This document shows positions 21,503 through 32,397 of a stretch of DNA of 64,000 nucleotides, in pieces. Under the pieces are notes generated by a model. It was not told where the DNA came from and made no database searches. It worked only from the letters and a program-made list of their open reading frames with translations. A program made the translations under genes and the position numbers. Within the stretch, counting starts at the first letter, position 1. The number at the start of each line of letters is the position of its first letter. Source of the DNA: Ctena decussata (lineage: Eukaryota > Mollusca > Bivalvia > Lucinida > Lucinidae); assembly GCA_963989385.1 (NCBI GenBank), contig OZ022510.1:31315448-31379447 (forward strand), given 5' to 3'.

Positions 21503-21740
21503 TGAGCCGCGACGTGAGAAAACCAACAATGTGGTTGTGCGCCCAGCGCAGACTCAGATCAACTTGAGCATCCACCCAGTCTGATCAGACTCTTCGCTAA
21601 GCGCTTAATGGGTAGCTAAGGGTCTAAGCTACCTCCATGCGGACAGCGAAGGCTCTGATCAGACTGGGCGGATGCCCAGGCTGATCTGAGTCTGCGCTGG
21701 GCGCACAACCACATTGTTGGTTTTCTCGTGTCGCGGCTCA
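21503..21740 (+). mobile_element. TGAGCCGCGAC MITE, well preserved
   Basis: Complete 238-bp copy with ends TGAGCCGCGACGTGAG / CTCGTGTCGCGGCTCA, flanked by TATA on both sides (GATATA before, TATATT after), suggesting a TA-rich target duplication. The plus-orientation core GGTAGCTAAGGGTCTAAGCT is intact. Confidence 0.9.
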
Positions 21741-22570
21741 TATATTATTGCACAAATTCACTACTACAATGCTACGAAAACAACGAAAATGTCGGCGCAC
21801 CATTTACTATTTTTCGGCCTCATCGCCATTACCTTGCTGATACCTTCACGCACTATGCATGTCTATAAAAATCCTCGTTACAGGCCATTGTCAGCTACCG
21901 TGAATTTTTGCGCAACCTTTAGCAGCATTTCACAAGTCATAATCATGTTCATCAAAGTTTTCACTCGATGTCGTCTGCACTTTCATTTTTTACAATCCGA
22001 ATTTGTATTACTTTTCCGTTAAAGTCTTAAACGGATATTTTCAACTGCAGTCTTGCCACTCGTTTCTGTACTGACGGAGTATTGCCCTGCAACTTGCATA
22101 ATGTATTACTTAGTTACGACGTTGTCGGTAGCAAAATTACGTTGTATATTTAAGATATCAAATTATCAAGGTAAAGTTAGTCACAGGTATTATGTCTAAA
22201 CGGAAAACCGTCTAGCTTTATCTTCGTTCAGTATTTGTAGTATTTAGCACAATGGTGGTACGTACCTGATTTCATGAACTGCATTTGTTCGGAGACATTA
22301 TCACCGCTAATGTTTACATTGCGTGCAAGTCGCACAAAAACTAAAATTGTCTTGCAAAGCTAAGATGATGGTTCCCAGACCAGTAGATTCAAACAAAGGT
22401 AGGGAACTAGCTATAGCCGCGAATCATGTAGCCAATGTCATTTTAATCATTTATACAACGCCTTATTATGCAGTAATAAAACTTGAGAATACCAACATCA
22501 TAACAGAATGCAACTGAAAAAGATACTTATAACAATGACATTAGTAAAGGAATGAACTTCATTTTCTGGC

Positions 22571-22930
22571 GTTTATCGAAGTATAAACTACATTGGGTCT
22601 CGTGCAAAGTCAGTGAACCCCGAAGGGGTTCATGTAAACTTTGCTAGCAACCCAATATTTATACTTAATAAACAACAGAAAAATTGATTTCATTGCTTAT
22701 ATTTACATTCTTTTCTATCTGTTATTCAACCATAAATTTGCGTTGGGGGCTACAGTTGAAGCAGAGAAACAATTATATGCAGTTTTTCTAGTAACAACGA
22801 AGTAGCTTCAAGAACGTCAAAACGACGTCATAACGTCATCTACGTCCAATCAGTTTGGAGAGAACTATGATTTATTTTGACGTCACTTAAGGTCATGTGA
22901 CGTCGCGTGAACCGATGTAGTTATTGGAGG
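22571..22930 (-). mobile_element. Hairpin plus ACGTCA-cluster element, copy 1
   Basis: A hairpin at 22571-22672 (arms AAGTATAAACTACATTGGGT...AACCCC and GGGGTT...ACCCAATATTTATACTT, tip CGAAG) lies beside a segment at 22808-22915 with many ACGTCA/TGACGT words (GACGTCATAACGTCATC, TTTGACGTCACTTAAGGTCA, GTGACGTCGCG). Copies at 30170-30680 and 37180-37545 show the same two parts in the opposite order with different stem sequences. Confidence 0.5.
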
Positions 22931-23217
22931 AAAAAATGCATTACGTTCTAATGGTTTACCATAGGACTTTTCAATAAATGCACTGAGAACGTAAATATTA
23001 TAAAGATACTCCCGACAATTACATTAGTATAACGAATGAAATTTCAGTGTATCAGGTTTTACTTATGATGAATAGGTGCTATAGGATCTTTTTGCCGCCC
23101 TTCTCAATTGAGGTCAACTCTTAAAGCAAAGAATTTATTCATAAGGGAGCAACTTATTTTCTTTTAAAGTTGGTCCTCTATGGTCCGAAATACTTGACCT
23201 GCTAATGTTACAGCACT

Positions 23218-23292
23218 ACTGCGCAATCGGAGCACGCTCGGCCAGTTCCGTGATTCACGGAATTGGCCGAGCGGTGTTCCGATTGCACTACT
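23218..23292. repeat. Perfect-stem hairpin
   Basis: TGCGCAATCGGAGCACGCTC GGCCAGTTCCGTGA pairs with the complementary TTCACGGAATTGGCCGAGCG continuing GTGTTCCGATTGCA, with almost no loop. No promoter or gene next to it suggests a terminator, so it is probably a small fold-back element. Confidence 0.75.
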
Positions 23293-23899
23293 TAGTAAAT
23301 GCGCAAGTAAATCCCTTAGCAAAATGGTATCTAAATGTACGATTTCAAACTGCACTTTCACATCACATTAGATATCGTAGTAACCCTAAATGTGGCATAC
23401 ATGCCTAAACTGACATATTGTTTCCAAGATAATGTGCTAATGAGATATTACTGTAATAATGGGTACGTATTTTGAATTCTTGAAAGTGGAGAATGTGCAA
23501 GAATATATCTTCTGAGCAAGACTCGGACTACATGTCTACGTTAATTGGCCACAACGACGTAAGAACTTTGCTATAGATTAATACAAGGCTGATCATCAAT
23601 TGGCGCTGACATTTTGTCCACTCTCTGCCCATCACACAATTCAATTCAAATGTTAGCGTTAGCTGATGACAAATGGGTCGAGTGTCTAGAGTTTTAGGAT
23701 GAATATGGTAATCTGTAACTGTTTATAATGTAGAATTATCTATATAAAAGTATGTTAAACCTTACACTGAACTCAGGACCAACCTGTGAATCTGTCATGA
23801 TTATAGAGTTCACTGTAAATACCTAATACAGTCGTGATGACTGGCGATTCAGTACTTCCATTTACTTGAAAAGCGACATTATACTCCGATTAGTTGATC

Positions 23900-24000
23900 A
23901 ACCCTACTGGGCAAGCAACTTTGAATCAACGCTGATTCAACGTCATGACGCTGAATCAACGTTGACTCAATGTTGATTTGATATCGTGTTGCTGCTGGGT
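23900..24000. mobile_element. Small palindromic MITE, TTGATTCAACG core
   Basis: The ends ACCCTACTGGGCAAGCAAC and GTTGCTGCTGGGT are inverted repeats. The core GCTGATTCAACGTCATGACG CTGAATCAACG is a dyad centred on CGTCATGACG. Confidence 0.75.
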
Positions 24001-24602
24001 CGTCCTCATTTACAAACATATTGTCGGTACAGATTGTGTAGACTCTTACTGGAAGCAACTGAAAAGAAGTGGTAGTGGTACATGTACTACATAGTCTAGT
24101 CCTATATTATTATTTCCATACTGTTTTGAGTTAACAATTCCCGAACGCATGTAAGCCATTAAGTACACCGCCTACGAATGTTTTTGACATTGGGCAAAGA
24201 CCAGACAGTTCATCTGGCCTACACTCAGTGAGTGTCAAATTAATGTTATTGTGCGTGGTAAACGAGCTTTGGTAACGACATAGGTGGTACTACATAGTCT
24301 GGTCGTATCTGTATTTTTGTGTCTTGATACGGCTCTCGAGGTTTCAGTGGTATCAGAATGCGATATTTGCACAATGCGGTAATATGTTGGTTAGTGTATA
24401 TCAGAGTAGTATGAGTTTTCTCCCTTGTACAATTATACGATTGTATGGTGTATTTTCTTTTTCCCTCAGACCTACTATGTACATATACATTACATTTTGA
24501 GTGTGATTTTCAATTGTATGTTTTGAAATTAAATACGTTTTTCCTTTGAGGCCAATATAGATGGGATATGTCATGGGCGCATGCGCAAGTGGCATGTCCA
24601 TT

Positions 24603-24710
24603 CCCAGCGGGCACATGACGTCTAGATGGCGTTGTACTGACGTCGATGTGACGAGATGACGTCGCATTGGCGTCAGTGCGACGTCGTTTGGACGTCATGT
24701 GCCCGCTTGG
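24603..24710. mobile_element. Small palindromic MITE, GACGTC core
   Basis: CCCAGCGGGCACATGACGTC at the left is matched by GACGTCATGTGCCCGCTTGG at the right. Between them GACGTC recurs (TACTGACGTCGATGTGACG, GATGACGTCGCATTGGCGTC). The ends match the TTGATTCAACG MITEs but the core is different. Confidence 0.8.
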
Positions 24711-25433
24711 CTCTTGATTGGTCACCAGACGGTGGTTTATCGGCAATACTATATTGTATGTTGTGATATAAATTAGATTTAGCTGGAGTTTGACTCACCA
24801 GTTAGAAACAAGTCAGTTTATGAATTAGTCTATACAACTGTCATGCTTTGTAACTTGCTTCTAAGAGATTTTTTGTTTTATTACATTGAATGTCATTTAT
24901 AAAACTGGAGTGTACTCAATCATTAAGCCTTTGCACAAATGAGTGTATTTGCAAACATAAATAATCATGCATATAAACACACAAACGGACACACACAAAC
25001 ATGTACTTACACCATCATGCATATATTTACATTCACAGACGTAAAAAAAACAAACTAAATTGGACATGCAGTGCTAATTGGGTTACTTTATTTGCTATAC
25101 TGAATATATATGTACACGCACTGTCAAAGAAAAAACAATTAGGGCCTTTTTATGGCACTGACTATATATTTTAGCTCTTACGAACTCCAGTTTCTGGACA
25201 CACTTAAACACACAGTCCAATGTTGTTTTTCCAATCACATACTTAATAGTATTACCTCCTGTTTCTAGCATGATGTTGCTTATTGTGTTTTTTTCGTTTT
25301 CATTTATTTTTCCTTGTCATTTGGGCTTGAGAGAGAGGGTTGAATACCAACAGACTGTCTGTTTATCCTATTACTTCACTTCAGTTGGTGTGATGGCACT
25401 TGTATTGTTTTTACTGTTTCTTACTTCAATTAC
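24711..25433 (+). other. Presumed 5' region of the LINE, no ORF1 seen
   Basis: There is a short CA-rich stretch (ACACACAAACGGACACACAC) near 24980. The sequence just before the long ORF could be its 5' UTR, but the element's 5' boundary is not visible and no ORF1-like frame is present. Confidence 0.4.
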
Positions 25434-28400
25434 ATGACACTGTTTTATAGAAAAACAAAAGTAGCTGTCACGCCAACTTATCGTCGCATGTATAGATTTA
25501 ACTTTTTGGTGCATTTGCTCGTGCTTGTTGCATTATATAAATATAACACTTTTACTTACTCTTTACTAAAAGTTATGTTAAATAACGAATTTTTGGCTCA
25601 TAATACTTGCACCACTGGCTACCGCAAATCTGTTATACTGGGAAAATCTATCAGGGCTAATTCTGCTTTTACATTAATCACCACTACCTGCTTTCTTGCT
25701 GTTGAATTTGCAGTGTGGCTAACGATTATTCTACTCTGTTCAGGAGATATTCATCCAAACCCAGGTCCTGCATTGACGTCTTCTGATATTTCATCTAGCT
25801 CTCCTAACATGTCCGACACCATCTTTAATTCTCTCAGCCTTAATCATAACATGTCCTTTGTCCACTACAATGTTCAAAGTATTGTTCCTAAGCTTGAAAT
25901 TCTACATGCGGAATTACTTCAGTTCGATATTTTAGCCTTCACGGAAACCTGGCTTGGTCCTGCTACAGCCACAAATGACTTAATGCTTGACACATACAAT
26001 ATTCCTGAACGTAAGGATCGAATCGGGGACACCCATGGAGGGGTTATGATTTATGTGAAAGAAAGTATCCACTATAAACGCCGAGACGACTTAGAAATTA
26101 GAGGTGTAGAAAGTATTTGGATTGAAGTCGCAAATAGTCGTAAACATATTCTTTTTGGTCTCTTCTATCGTCCGCCAAATTCTGATGCCAATTATTACTC
26201 TAATATAGAAGATTCCTTAGCATTAGCACTAGATACTGGCATAGCCGATATAATTGTGACTGGTGACTTCAACCTGAATGTTCTCAATTATCAATCTGCG
26301 AGAAAAATAGAATTACTTTGTCAGCAGTTCTCATTCTATCAGACTATTGACCAGCCCACTCACTTCACTGAAAACTCGTTTTCCCTAATCGATATTATTC
26401 TGGTTAGTAACAAAAATAATTTATTACTTAGTGGTGTTGGGGATCCCTTCCTAAATCAAGAAGTAAGATATCATTGCCCAATTTTTGGTATTTATAAGTT
26501 CTCCAAACCCAAATTTAAATCATTTGTAAGACACATATGGCAATATGAGCTAGGAGATTACAATTTATTACGACAAAAAGCATCAGCTATTGATTGGGAC
26601 TCTTTGCAAGACGATGATATAGATAAATATGCAAATAGTTTAAATACTACTATAAATGCCATAGCTAATGAATGTATACCGAATAAACATATAAGAGTTA
26701 AACCTTTCGAACCGCCTTGGCTAACCTCTTCTATTAAAAGGCATATACGGAAACGTAAAAGGGCTTTCAAAAAAGTTAAAAGAACAAATTTAAATATACA
26801 CTGGACTAAATTTAAAACACTACGCAACGAAGTAATTAGCATGATTCGTGACTCGAAAAAATCTTTTAATGAAAAACTTGCAGAGAAATTAAACTCAAAA
26901 TCACTTACAGCAAGAGACTGGTGGTCAACCCTCAAAACCTTTATATCGCCGAGCACTAAGTCAACTATTCCACCACTTGAACATGATAATGATATATATA
27001 CAGATGAACATGACAAAGCAAACATTCTGAACCATTTCTTCCAAAGTCAGACGATATTAGACGAGAATAATGCAACTCTTCCTGACAAAATACCAAGTGT
27101 AGTTCGCTCACAGCTAAGCAGTATTGTTCTTTCTCCTCTCGAAGTGGAATCAATCCTTAAAACACTGAAAGTGGGAAAAGCTTCTGGTCCAAATGCACTC
27201 AGTAATCGAATTCTTCGGGAACTAGCAAGTGAACTTTCCTTTCCATTTTGTTCTCTATTCAGTCAGTCTCTCCGCACCGGCAGTGTGCCTACTTCATATA
27301 AGGAAGCCAATGTCTGCCCTGTCCCTAAGACAGGCGATTTGTCTAAAGTCTCCAATCATCGACCGATATCACTTCTTAACTCAGAAGCTAAACTTTTTGA
27401 GAAGCTCATATTTAAATATCTATTCAATCATTTTCGAGATAACAATTTGCTATCTTCTGTTCAGTCTGGTTTTATACCTGGTGATTCGACGGTAAACCAG
27501 CTTACTTACCTTTATAACACTTTCTGTGAAGCTTTAGACTGCGGTAAAGAGGTTAGGGCTGTCTTCTGTGACATCAGCAAAGCTTTCGATCGTGTATGGC
27601 ATGCTGGTCTTCTTCACAAACTCGAAGCTGCTGGTGTCACAGGAGAGGTTCTAACTTGGTTTACAAACTATCTTTTTGATAGAAAGCAACGAGTTGTTCT
27701 CCCAGGAGTTGTCTCAGACTGGGCTTCCATCAGAGCTGGTGTTCCTCAAGGATCAATCTTAGGCCCTTTGCTTTTTCTACTATATATTAATGACATCGTA
27801 ACTGACATAGGTTCAAGTATCCGACTGTTTGCAGACGATACCAGCCTCTATATAGTTGTAGAAAATCCTTTATTAGCTGCTGATTGCCTGAATACTGATC
27901 TCGATAAAATTACTCTCTGGGCTCAAACTTGGTTAGTATCTTTCAATCCTACAAAAACTGAATCTCTTCTAATATCTCGAAAAGTTAATAGACCTCAACA
28001 TCCGCCTCTTCTCATGCAAAACGTACAGATTAAAGAAGTTGACTATCACAAGCATCTTGGCTTATTTCTCTCGAATGACGGCAGTTGGCATCAACATATA
28101 AACTATATCACAGAAAAGGCATGGTTTAGAATTAATATTATGAGAAAGTTGAAGTTCCAATTAGACAGAAAATCTCTAGAAACAATATATTTAGCGTTTA
28201 TTCGACCCTTGTTAGAATATGCGGACGTCACTTGGGATAATTGCTCTCAGTATGAAAAAAATGAATTAGACAAAATTCAAAATGAAGCCGCAAGGATAGC
28301 TGTAGGAGCCACTAAACTTGTTTCTTTAAATGCGCTATACAACGAAATTGGTTGGGAATCACTGCAAAATAGACGACGAGATCATAAACTTATTTTATTT

Positions 28401-28982
28401 TATAAAATGATGCATAATCTTACACCTTTATACCTATCATCTCTAGTCCCACAACCAGTCAGTGCTCTATCTCGATATAATTTGCGAAATTCTAATGACC
28501 TCCAAACTATTGCTGCCAGAACAAACCAGTACTACTACTCATTTCTGCCTTCATCTATCAGAGCCTGGAATAGTTTACCTGATGAGGCAAAACAAACCGA
28601 CTCTGTAAATTCATTTAAATATTTTCTTAAGAAAGATAAAAGAACAGTCCCCAAACACTATTATTCTGGAACCCGGAGAGCTCAAATCTTACATACGCGG
28701 CTTAGGACCAATTGTAGCTCACTTAATCTAGATCTGTTTCTTAAAAATATTTCTGATTCGCCTCTTTGCAGTTGTGGTAGTATTGAAAACAGTCAGCACT
28801 TCTTTTTCCACTGTCGGCATTACCAAACACAACGAAACGAACTTTTGAATGCGATTACGGAATACCAAACTCCTTCTCTAAATCTTTTGTTGTATGGTGA
28901 CATGTCCTTATCTCTAGAAACAAATATAAGTATTTTCACTCATGTACAGAAGTTTATTCTCGAAACACGCCGGTTTTATTAA
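25434..28982 (+). CDS. Non-LTR retrotransposon polyprotein (EN + RT), intact ORF
   Basis: The protein is 1182 residues. Residues 21-38 and 79-103 are hydrophobic, followed by SGDIHPNPGP (ending at residue 112), a 2A-like motif known from N-termini of APE-type LINEs; canonical 2A has Glu where this has His. APE-type endonuclease spans about 138-355: N146 (HYNVQS), E171 (FTETW), D278/N280 (TGDFN), D320 (LIDIIL), H347. The usual SDH is RYH here (Tyr346). Reverse transcriptase spans about 565-830: KASGPNALSNRIL, NHRPISLL, FCDISKAFDRVWH (D713), AGVPQGSILGPLLFLLYIND and FADDTS (D801, D802). A CxC-7-H-3-HC knuckle lies at 1112-1127. It encodes nicking and target-primed reverse transcription of its own RNA. 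No RNase H was seen. CR1/Jockey-type clade is inferred. No stops or frameshifts, so it may be recent. Confidence 0.95.
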   Translation: MTLFYRKTKVAVTPTYRRMYRFNFLVHLLVLVALYKYNTFTYSLLKVMLNNEFLAHNTCTTGYRKSVILGKSIRANSAFTLITTTCFLAVEFAVWLTIILLCSGDIHPNPGPALTSSDISSSSPNMSDTIFNSLSLNHNMSFVHYNVQSIVPKLEILHAELLQFDILAFTETWLGPATATNDLMLDTYNIPERKDRIGDTHGGVMIYVKESIHYKRRDDLEIRGVESIWIEVANSRKHILFGLFYRPPNSDANYYSNIEDSLALALDTGIADIIVTGDFNLNVLNYQSARKIELLCQQFSFYQTIDQPTHFTENSFSLIDIILVSNKNNLLLSGVGDPFLNQEVRYHCPIFGIYKFSKPKFKSFVRHIWQYELGDYNLLRQKASAIDWDSLQDDDIDKYANSLNTTINAIANECIPNKHIRVKPFEPPWLTSSIKRHIRKRKRAFKKVKRTNLNIHWTKFKTLRNEVISMIRDSKKSFNEKLAEKLNSKSLTARDWWSTLKTFISPSTKSTIPPLEHDNDIYTDEHDKANILNHFFQSQTILDENNATLPDKIPSVVRSQLSSIVLSPLEVESILKTLKVGKASGPNALSNRILRELASELSFPFCSLFSQSLRTGSVPTSYKEANVCPVPKTGDLSKVSNHRPISLLNSEAKLFEKLIFKYLFNHFRDNNLLSSVQSGFIPGDSTVNQLTYLYNTFCEALDCGKEVRAVFCDISKAFDRVWHAGLLHKLEAAGVTGEVLTWFTNYLFDRKQRVVLPGVVSDWASIRAGVPQGSILGPLLFLLYINDIVTDIGSSIRLFADDTSLYIVVENPLLAADCLNTDLDKITLWAQTWLVSFNPTKTESLLISRKVNRPQHPPLLMQNVQIKEVDYHKHLGLFLSNDGSWHQHINYITEKAWFRINIMRKLKFQLDRKSLETIYLAFIRPLLEYADVTWDNCSQYEKNELDKIQNEAARIAVGATKLVSLNALYNEIGWESLQNRRRDHKLILFYKMMHNLTPLYLSSLVPQPVSALSRYNLRNSNDLQTIAARTNQYYYSFLPSSIRAWNSLPDEAKQTDSVNSFKYFLKKDKRTVPKHYYSGTRRAQILHTRLRTNCSSLNLDLFLKNISDSPLCSCGSIENSQHFFFHCRHYQTQRNELLNAITEYQTPSLNLLLYGDMSLSLETNISIFTHVQKFILETRRFY
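25743..25769 (+). other. 2A-like ribosome-skipping motif, variant
   Basis: Codons 104-112 read GDIHPNPGP. Active 2A peptides end D(V/I)ExNPGP; the NPGP is intact but the conserved Glu is His. Known LINE 2A peptides separate an N-terminal signal-like segment from the polyprotein, which fits the hydrophobic residues 79-103 just before it. Whether this variant skips is uncertain. Confidence 0.6.
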
Positions 28983-29152
28983 TGAAGAACGTTATCAATT
29001 TGCGACGATTTCATTCCATATCATTAACAATAGGTTAAAAGTCCGAGCCCCCTCTCTAAAGCCCAAATTCCATCTTGACTGTTTGAGATTATTTTTTCTC
29101 TTTCCTTCCTTTTTATATTATTTCCTATCTGTATGTATAAGGTGACCTATCG
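28983..29152 (+). other. LINE 3' untranslated region
   Basis: Sequence after the stop codon has no further frame and no clear poly-A or microsatellite tail before the next MITE begins near 29153; the tail may have been lost or overlaid. Confidence 0.5.
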
Positions 29153-29243
29153 TTGGATCGATATTGAATCGGCGTTGATTCAACGTAACGACGTTGAATC
29201 GACGTTGATTCAATGTTGATCGAACGCTGTGCGCCTGCTGGAT
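29153..29243. mobile_element. Small palindromic MITE, TTGATTCAACG core
   Basis: GTTGGATCGATATTGAATCG, GCGTTGATTCAACGTAACGA and CGTTGAATCGACGTTGATTC lead to TGTGCGCCTGCTGGA. It sits immediately 3' of the LINE. Confidence 0.7.
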
Positions 29244-29489
29244 ATATTTATTCAATTGCCTTTGCTGTTCTGCTGTTTTTGTAATGTTTTCTTTAAAGTC
29301 CGCCAACAATGATACAAATTGTATATATATATTTAGGATAAGAACTCGATAAGCTTTAGCTTCCGTTCTGATCCTTTGTGATGTTATGAAATAAAATATG
29401 TTTAAACTAAAGTTGGTCCTCTCTACGAAGGGCTTCTTCGTTCGAAGAAGCAAACAGTTAGTCACAAAAGGTTTTTCGAAAAAGAAAAA

Positions 29490-29545
29490 GAAAAACAACA
29501 ACAACAACAAAAAAAAAAAAAAACACACACACAGAGAAAAAAATG
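29490..29545. repeat. A-rich low-complexity tract
   Basis: AAAAAGAAAAAC, (AAC)n, poly-A and (AC)n runs follow one another; no gene. Confidence 0.85.
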
Positions 29546-29657
29546 ACAATGAGGTGTACTCATTTACATTAAAACGACCCTATTATGTATGCAAAAGCCG
29601 AAGCAAAAAATATGAAAAATAAAAATGGATACATGATGATAACAAAAAGAAAAAAAA

Positions 29658-29888
29658 ATGGAAATCGACTCTTTTGACTTCGTTTTTGCTTCCGTGGGCA
29701 ATAAACTCTTTCCAAACATTGGTCTACTCTTAAAGGAAAAAATTGCTTCTTCAGAAGCAAATTCTTTTCTTCAAGAGTTGACCCCTAATGACATGGTAAG
29801 CAAAAATATGAATAGTAGAGTTGCTGTCCCTGAAAGTGTACCCATTAACCTGAAGGAATTGCTGCTTCCATCAATATGCTTTGGTTAA
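29658..29888 (+). CDS. Unrecognised short frame, possible exon
   Basis: A 76-codon frame starts MEIDSFDFVFASVGNKLFPN and ends KELLLPSICFG. Composition looks protein-like (balanced, with amphipathic stretches) and GTAAGC at 29796 after codon 46 could be a splice donor. I recognise no family, there is no supporting neighbour, and the ATG follows an A-rich low-complexity tract. It could equally be chance or a relic of a transposon. Confidence 0.2.
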   Translation: MEIDSFDFVFASVGNKLFPNIGLLLKEKIASSEANSFLQELTPNDMVSKNMNSRVAVPESVPINLKELLLPSICFG

Positions 29889-30169
29889 AGACATACTGGT
29901 ACTTCCAACTATTAAAGACATACTTCCAACTATTATGTTAAAAGCTCTGATAAGTTAGATCGTTTGGAGGCTAAGAATACACCAAAGAAATGAAAATAAC
30001 ATACTTTCTTTTATACTCTTCAATGAATTATAGAGGTTTCTCGGTGAAATCGAAACCGATAATCTCACTGTTACAAACAGTGAAATTATCACTTTTGATT
30101 TCACTGTTTCAGAAATAGGATTTTTGTGAAATAGCCTCAAGTTTTATGTTGATTAAAGGCTTAATCTTA
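29889..30169. other. No gene; small hairpin
   Basis: GAAATCGAAACCGATAATCT CACTG is mirrored by CAGTGAAATTATCACTTTTG ATTTCAC (about 30050-30110), a short imperfect hairpin. A short duplicated phrase, CTTCCAACTATTAAAGACAT, occurs at about 29908-29935. Confidence 0.5.
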
Positions 30170-30680
30170 TCTGGCTTGACAAAAATTACGTCATGCATGT
30201 TTGTACGTCATTACAACGTTAATGACGTCACTTAAAGCGCCAACGTAACATTGTTACTGCACGCGACGTCAGACCGGCTAAGTCTCCAGTATGCATTCTT
30301 TCTTGGCACTGTTTTTGAGATCTTTTTTTAAAAAAAATGATATTTGAAGCTATTTATCAGTTGCAAACTTGGTTTACAACCAATATCATACCCAATGAAC
30401 ACGATGGAAGCATCAAATTTGACTCAAAACGGCTAGAATAACAGTTGTGTTTCTGTCGTGATGGCTAACGCTCTTGAATAAACAGAATTATTGCGATTTT
30501 CAAGATAAAAGAAATAGAAAATTTGACTTTTTCAGTGTTAGATGAATTTTTATTTCACTCATGAACACCAAAAAGTGGTATTTTCACTCGTGGCTTCGCC
30601 ACTCGTGAAAATACTGCTTTTGGTGTTCATTCGATGAAATAAAAATGATCTTACACTGAAAAAGTCAAATATTCTCTATT
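30170..30680 (+). mobile_element. Hairpin plus ACGTCA-cluster element, copy 2
   Basis: ACGTCA/TGACGT words (TTACGTCATGCATG, TTGTACGTCATTAC, TTAATGACGTCACTTAAAGC, GCGACGTCAG) lie at 30185-30272. A large hairpin follows at about 30513-30680: arms ATTTGACTTTTTCAGTGT... and ...ACACTGAAAAAGTCAAAT, tip CGTGGCTTCGCCACTCG. TGACGTCA-type words match the CREB/ATF consensus, but no function is shown. Confidence 0.5.
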
Positions 30681-31889
30681 GGTTTAAAAGACCAACTTCC
30701 AACGATCGAACCTAAGGAATACATTTAAAAACATTTTTGAAAAAATGCGTCCAAGAACCATGCTTTGAAATAAAGACATGCTTGCTATTCTCAAACGTTT
30801 GAAAAAAGAAACATCAGGAGACAGAAACTTCCAATGCATGTTTAAAAAATGACATACTTTAACGGTGTTATCTATATTGAACTCTGGGTATTAAAACTCA
30901 GGTGAATTGTCCTTCCTAATAAGTGGGAAAATCGATTATGGATTAGCCTCCCTTCGCTCGAGTGTCTGTATCTAATCCCCCACCACACTTCCACCGCTGC
31001 GGTTTTATAAAAATCGCAGAATGTTGCAACTTCCTATCCGTCATGTGAACATATGTCAGCCCCCTTCATTTTTGTAACCTCGTTTGTAATTTTAACAATT
31101 AGACTTATATTTAACATTTGCTATCACTAAAATGTGTTAATATTATTTCTTTAACAGATTAATTATTCATTGAGGACTTAACTTGTCAAAATCATACGAT
31201 TGCTTAACTGTACCAATACAAATCAAGCAAAGGCGCTTTGTGGCTGATGATCAGTAGTCAGCAAAACTGTGACTCTTAATAATAAGCACACTGTCACAAA
31301 TCTTGCATCCCCACTCCTCGCTCAAAGTAATGATAATGATTTAGCAGCATCTATTGTGTCATTCATAGTCGGTTCTTTATCCTAGGTATTCTTTACTGTA
31401 TCTAAGAATTACCGGGTATTTTAAATTTGAAATCCGAAGGAATTAAAAACGCAGAATATTTTCGTGTACTTTTTGATGTAAAAATAGTAAAAATTTACAC
31501 CAGCAGAAAAAACCCGCTATACGGTATTGAAAAGTTAAAATAAACTTGAAAACTGCAAAACTAAAAGGCCTTCCTGTGTTGTTTTAACTCTTTCGCAATC
31601 GCTTTGATAAATTCTGAAATGCCGTCACCAGAAATAAGTACAAAGATAACATCAAAATAAATATAATACTTTATTAATCAAACATTTTATTTGCAATAGG
31701 TAGATAAAAAATATTATATTGAATATTTGAGAACTACATATTGAAAACACAACAGAATACCTAATACTGACAGCAAAAGCAAATTTTATTATCGGATCTC
31801 AAAATTTTAAAGTATAACACGTTAGATAACGTCGAAACATGCATGGTCCAATGTTTAGATTTTTTCTGTAAGAGTAACATCGCTATAAA
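30681..31889. other. No gene seen
   Basis: AT-rich sequence without conserved frames. A few short phrases (GCCTCCCTTCGCTCGAGTG) stand out by base composition only. Confidence 0.4.
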
Positions 31890-32130
31890 GCGGACTAAAT
31901 GTTTCGAACCACCGAAGAAACAAAAGGTGAGGTTTGGATCCAGTAAAACTAATTTAAGCTCCTCAGTACCTCAGTAATCGTTTGGTGACCGTTCCAAGGA
32001 CATACTCCTACTGTGGATCCTCATTGGTACATGTTGTTATGTCCGCTTGTCTAAGGTCTCTGACAGTTTGGGTCACCGAAATATTTTATTTAGAGTAGCT
32101 GAATGACCATCTGTTTGGGAAAGAGCTTTT
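31890..32130 (+). repeat. Dispersed repeat, inverted copy at 35865-36140
   Basis: AATGTTTCGAACCACC, AGGTTTGGATCC, TACATGTTGTTATGTCCGCT and GTAGCTGAATGACCATCTGT correspond in order to the reverse complement of 35865-36140. Family unknown. Confidence 0.6.
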
Positions 32131-32159
32131 CATTAGGCTTACCGTTCTGATTATATAAT

Positions 32160-32397
32160 TGAGCCGCGACACGAGAAAACCAACAATGTGGTCGTCCGCC
32201 CAGCGCAGACTCAGATCAGCCTGGGCATTCACCCAGTCTGATCAGACTCTTTGCTAAGCGCTTAAAGGGTAGCTGAGGGACTAAGCTACCTTCATGCGGA
32301 AAGCGAAGACTCTGATCAGACTGGGCGGATGCCCAGGCTGATCTGAGTCTGCGCTGGTCGCACAACCACATTGTTGGTTTTCTCGTGTCGCGGCTCA
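32160..32397 (+). mobile_element. TGAGCCGCGAC MITE, well preserved
   Basis: Complete copy, ends TGAGCCGCGACACGAGAAAA / TTCTCGTGTCGCGGCTCA, plus-orientation core GGTAGCTGAGGGACTAAGCT; flanked by AATT on both sides. Confidence 0.9.

Noticed and set aside
21714..22022. 102-codon frame MLVFSCRGSYIIAQ...
   Set aside because: The first codons are the end of a TGAGCCGCGAC MITE; the remainder has no recognised domain. A short genuine exon inside it cannot be excluded.
23218..23292. Transcription terminator
   Set aside because: A GC-rich hairpin alone is not a terminator signal in animals, and no gene ends there.
26558..27025. 155-codon minus-strand frame
   Set aside because: It lies entirely antisense to the LINE ORF and has no independent support.
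29118..29549. 143-codon minus-strand frame rich in F and L
   Set aside because: It spans a low-complexity A-rich tract and a MITE; the hydrophobic run is translated poly-T.
30185..30272. TGACGTCA words as a CREB-responsive promoter
   Set aside because: No gene start is nearby, and the words belong to a repeated element found three times.
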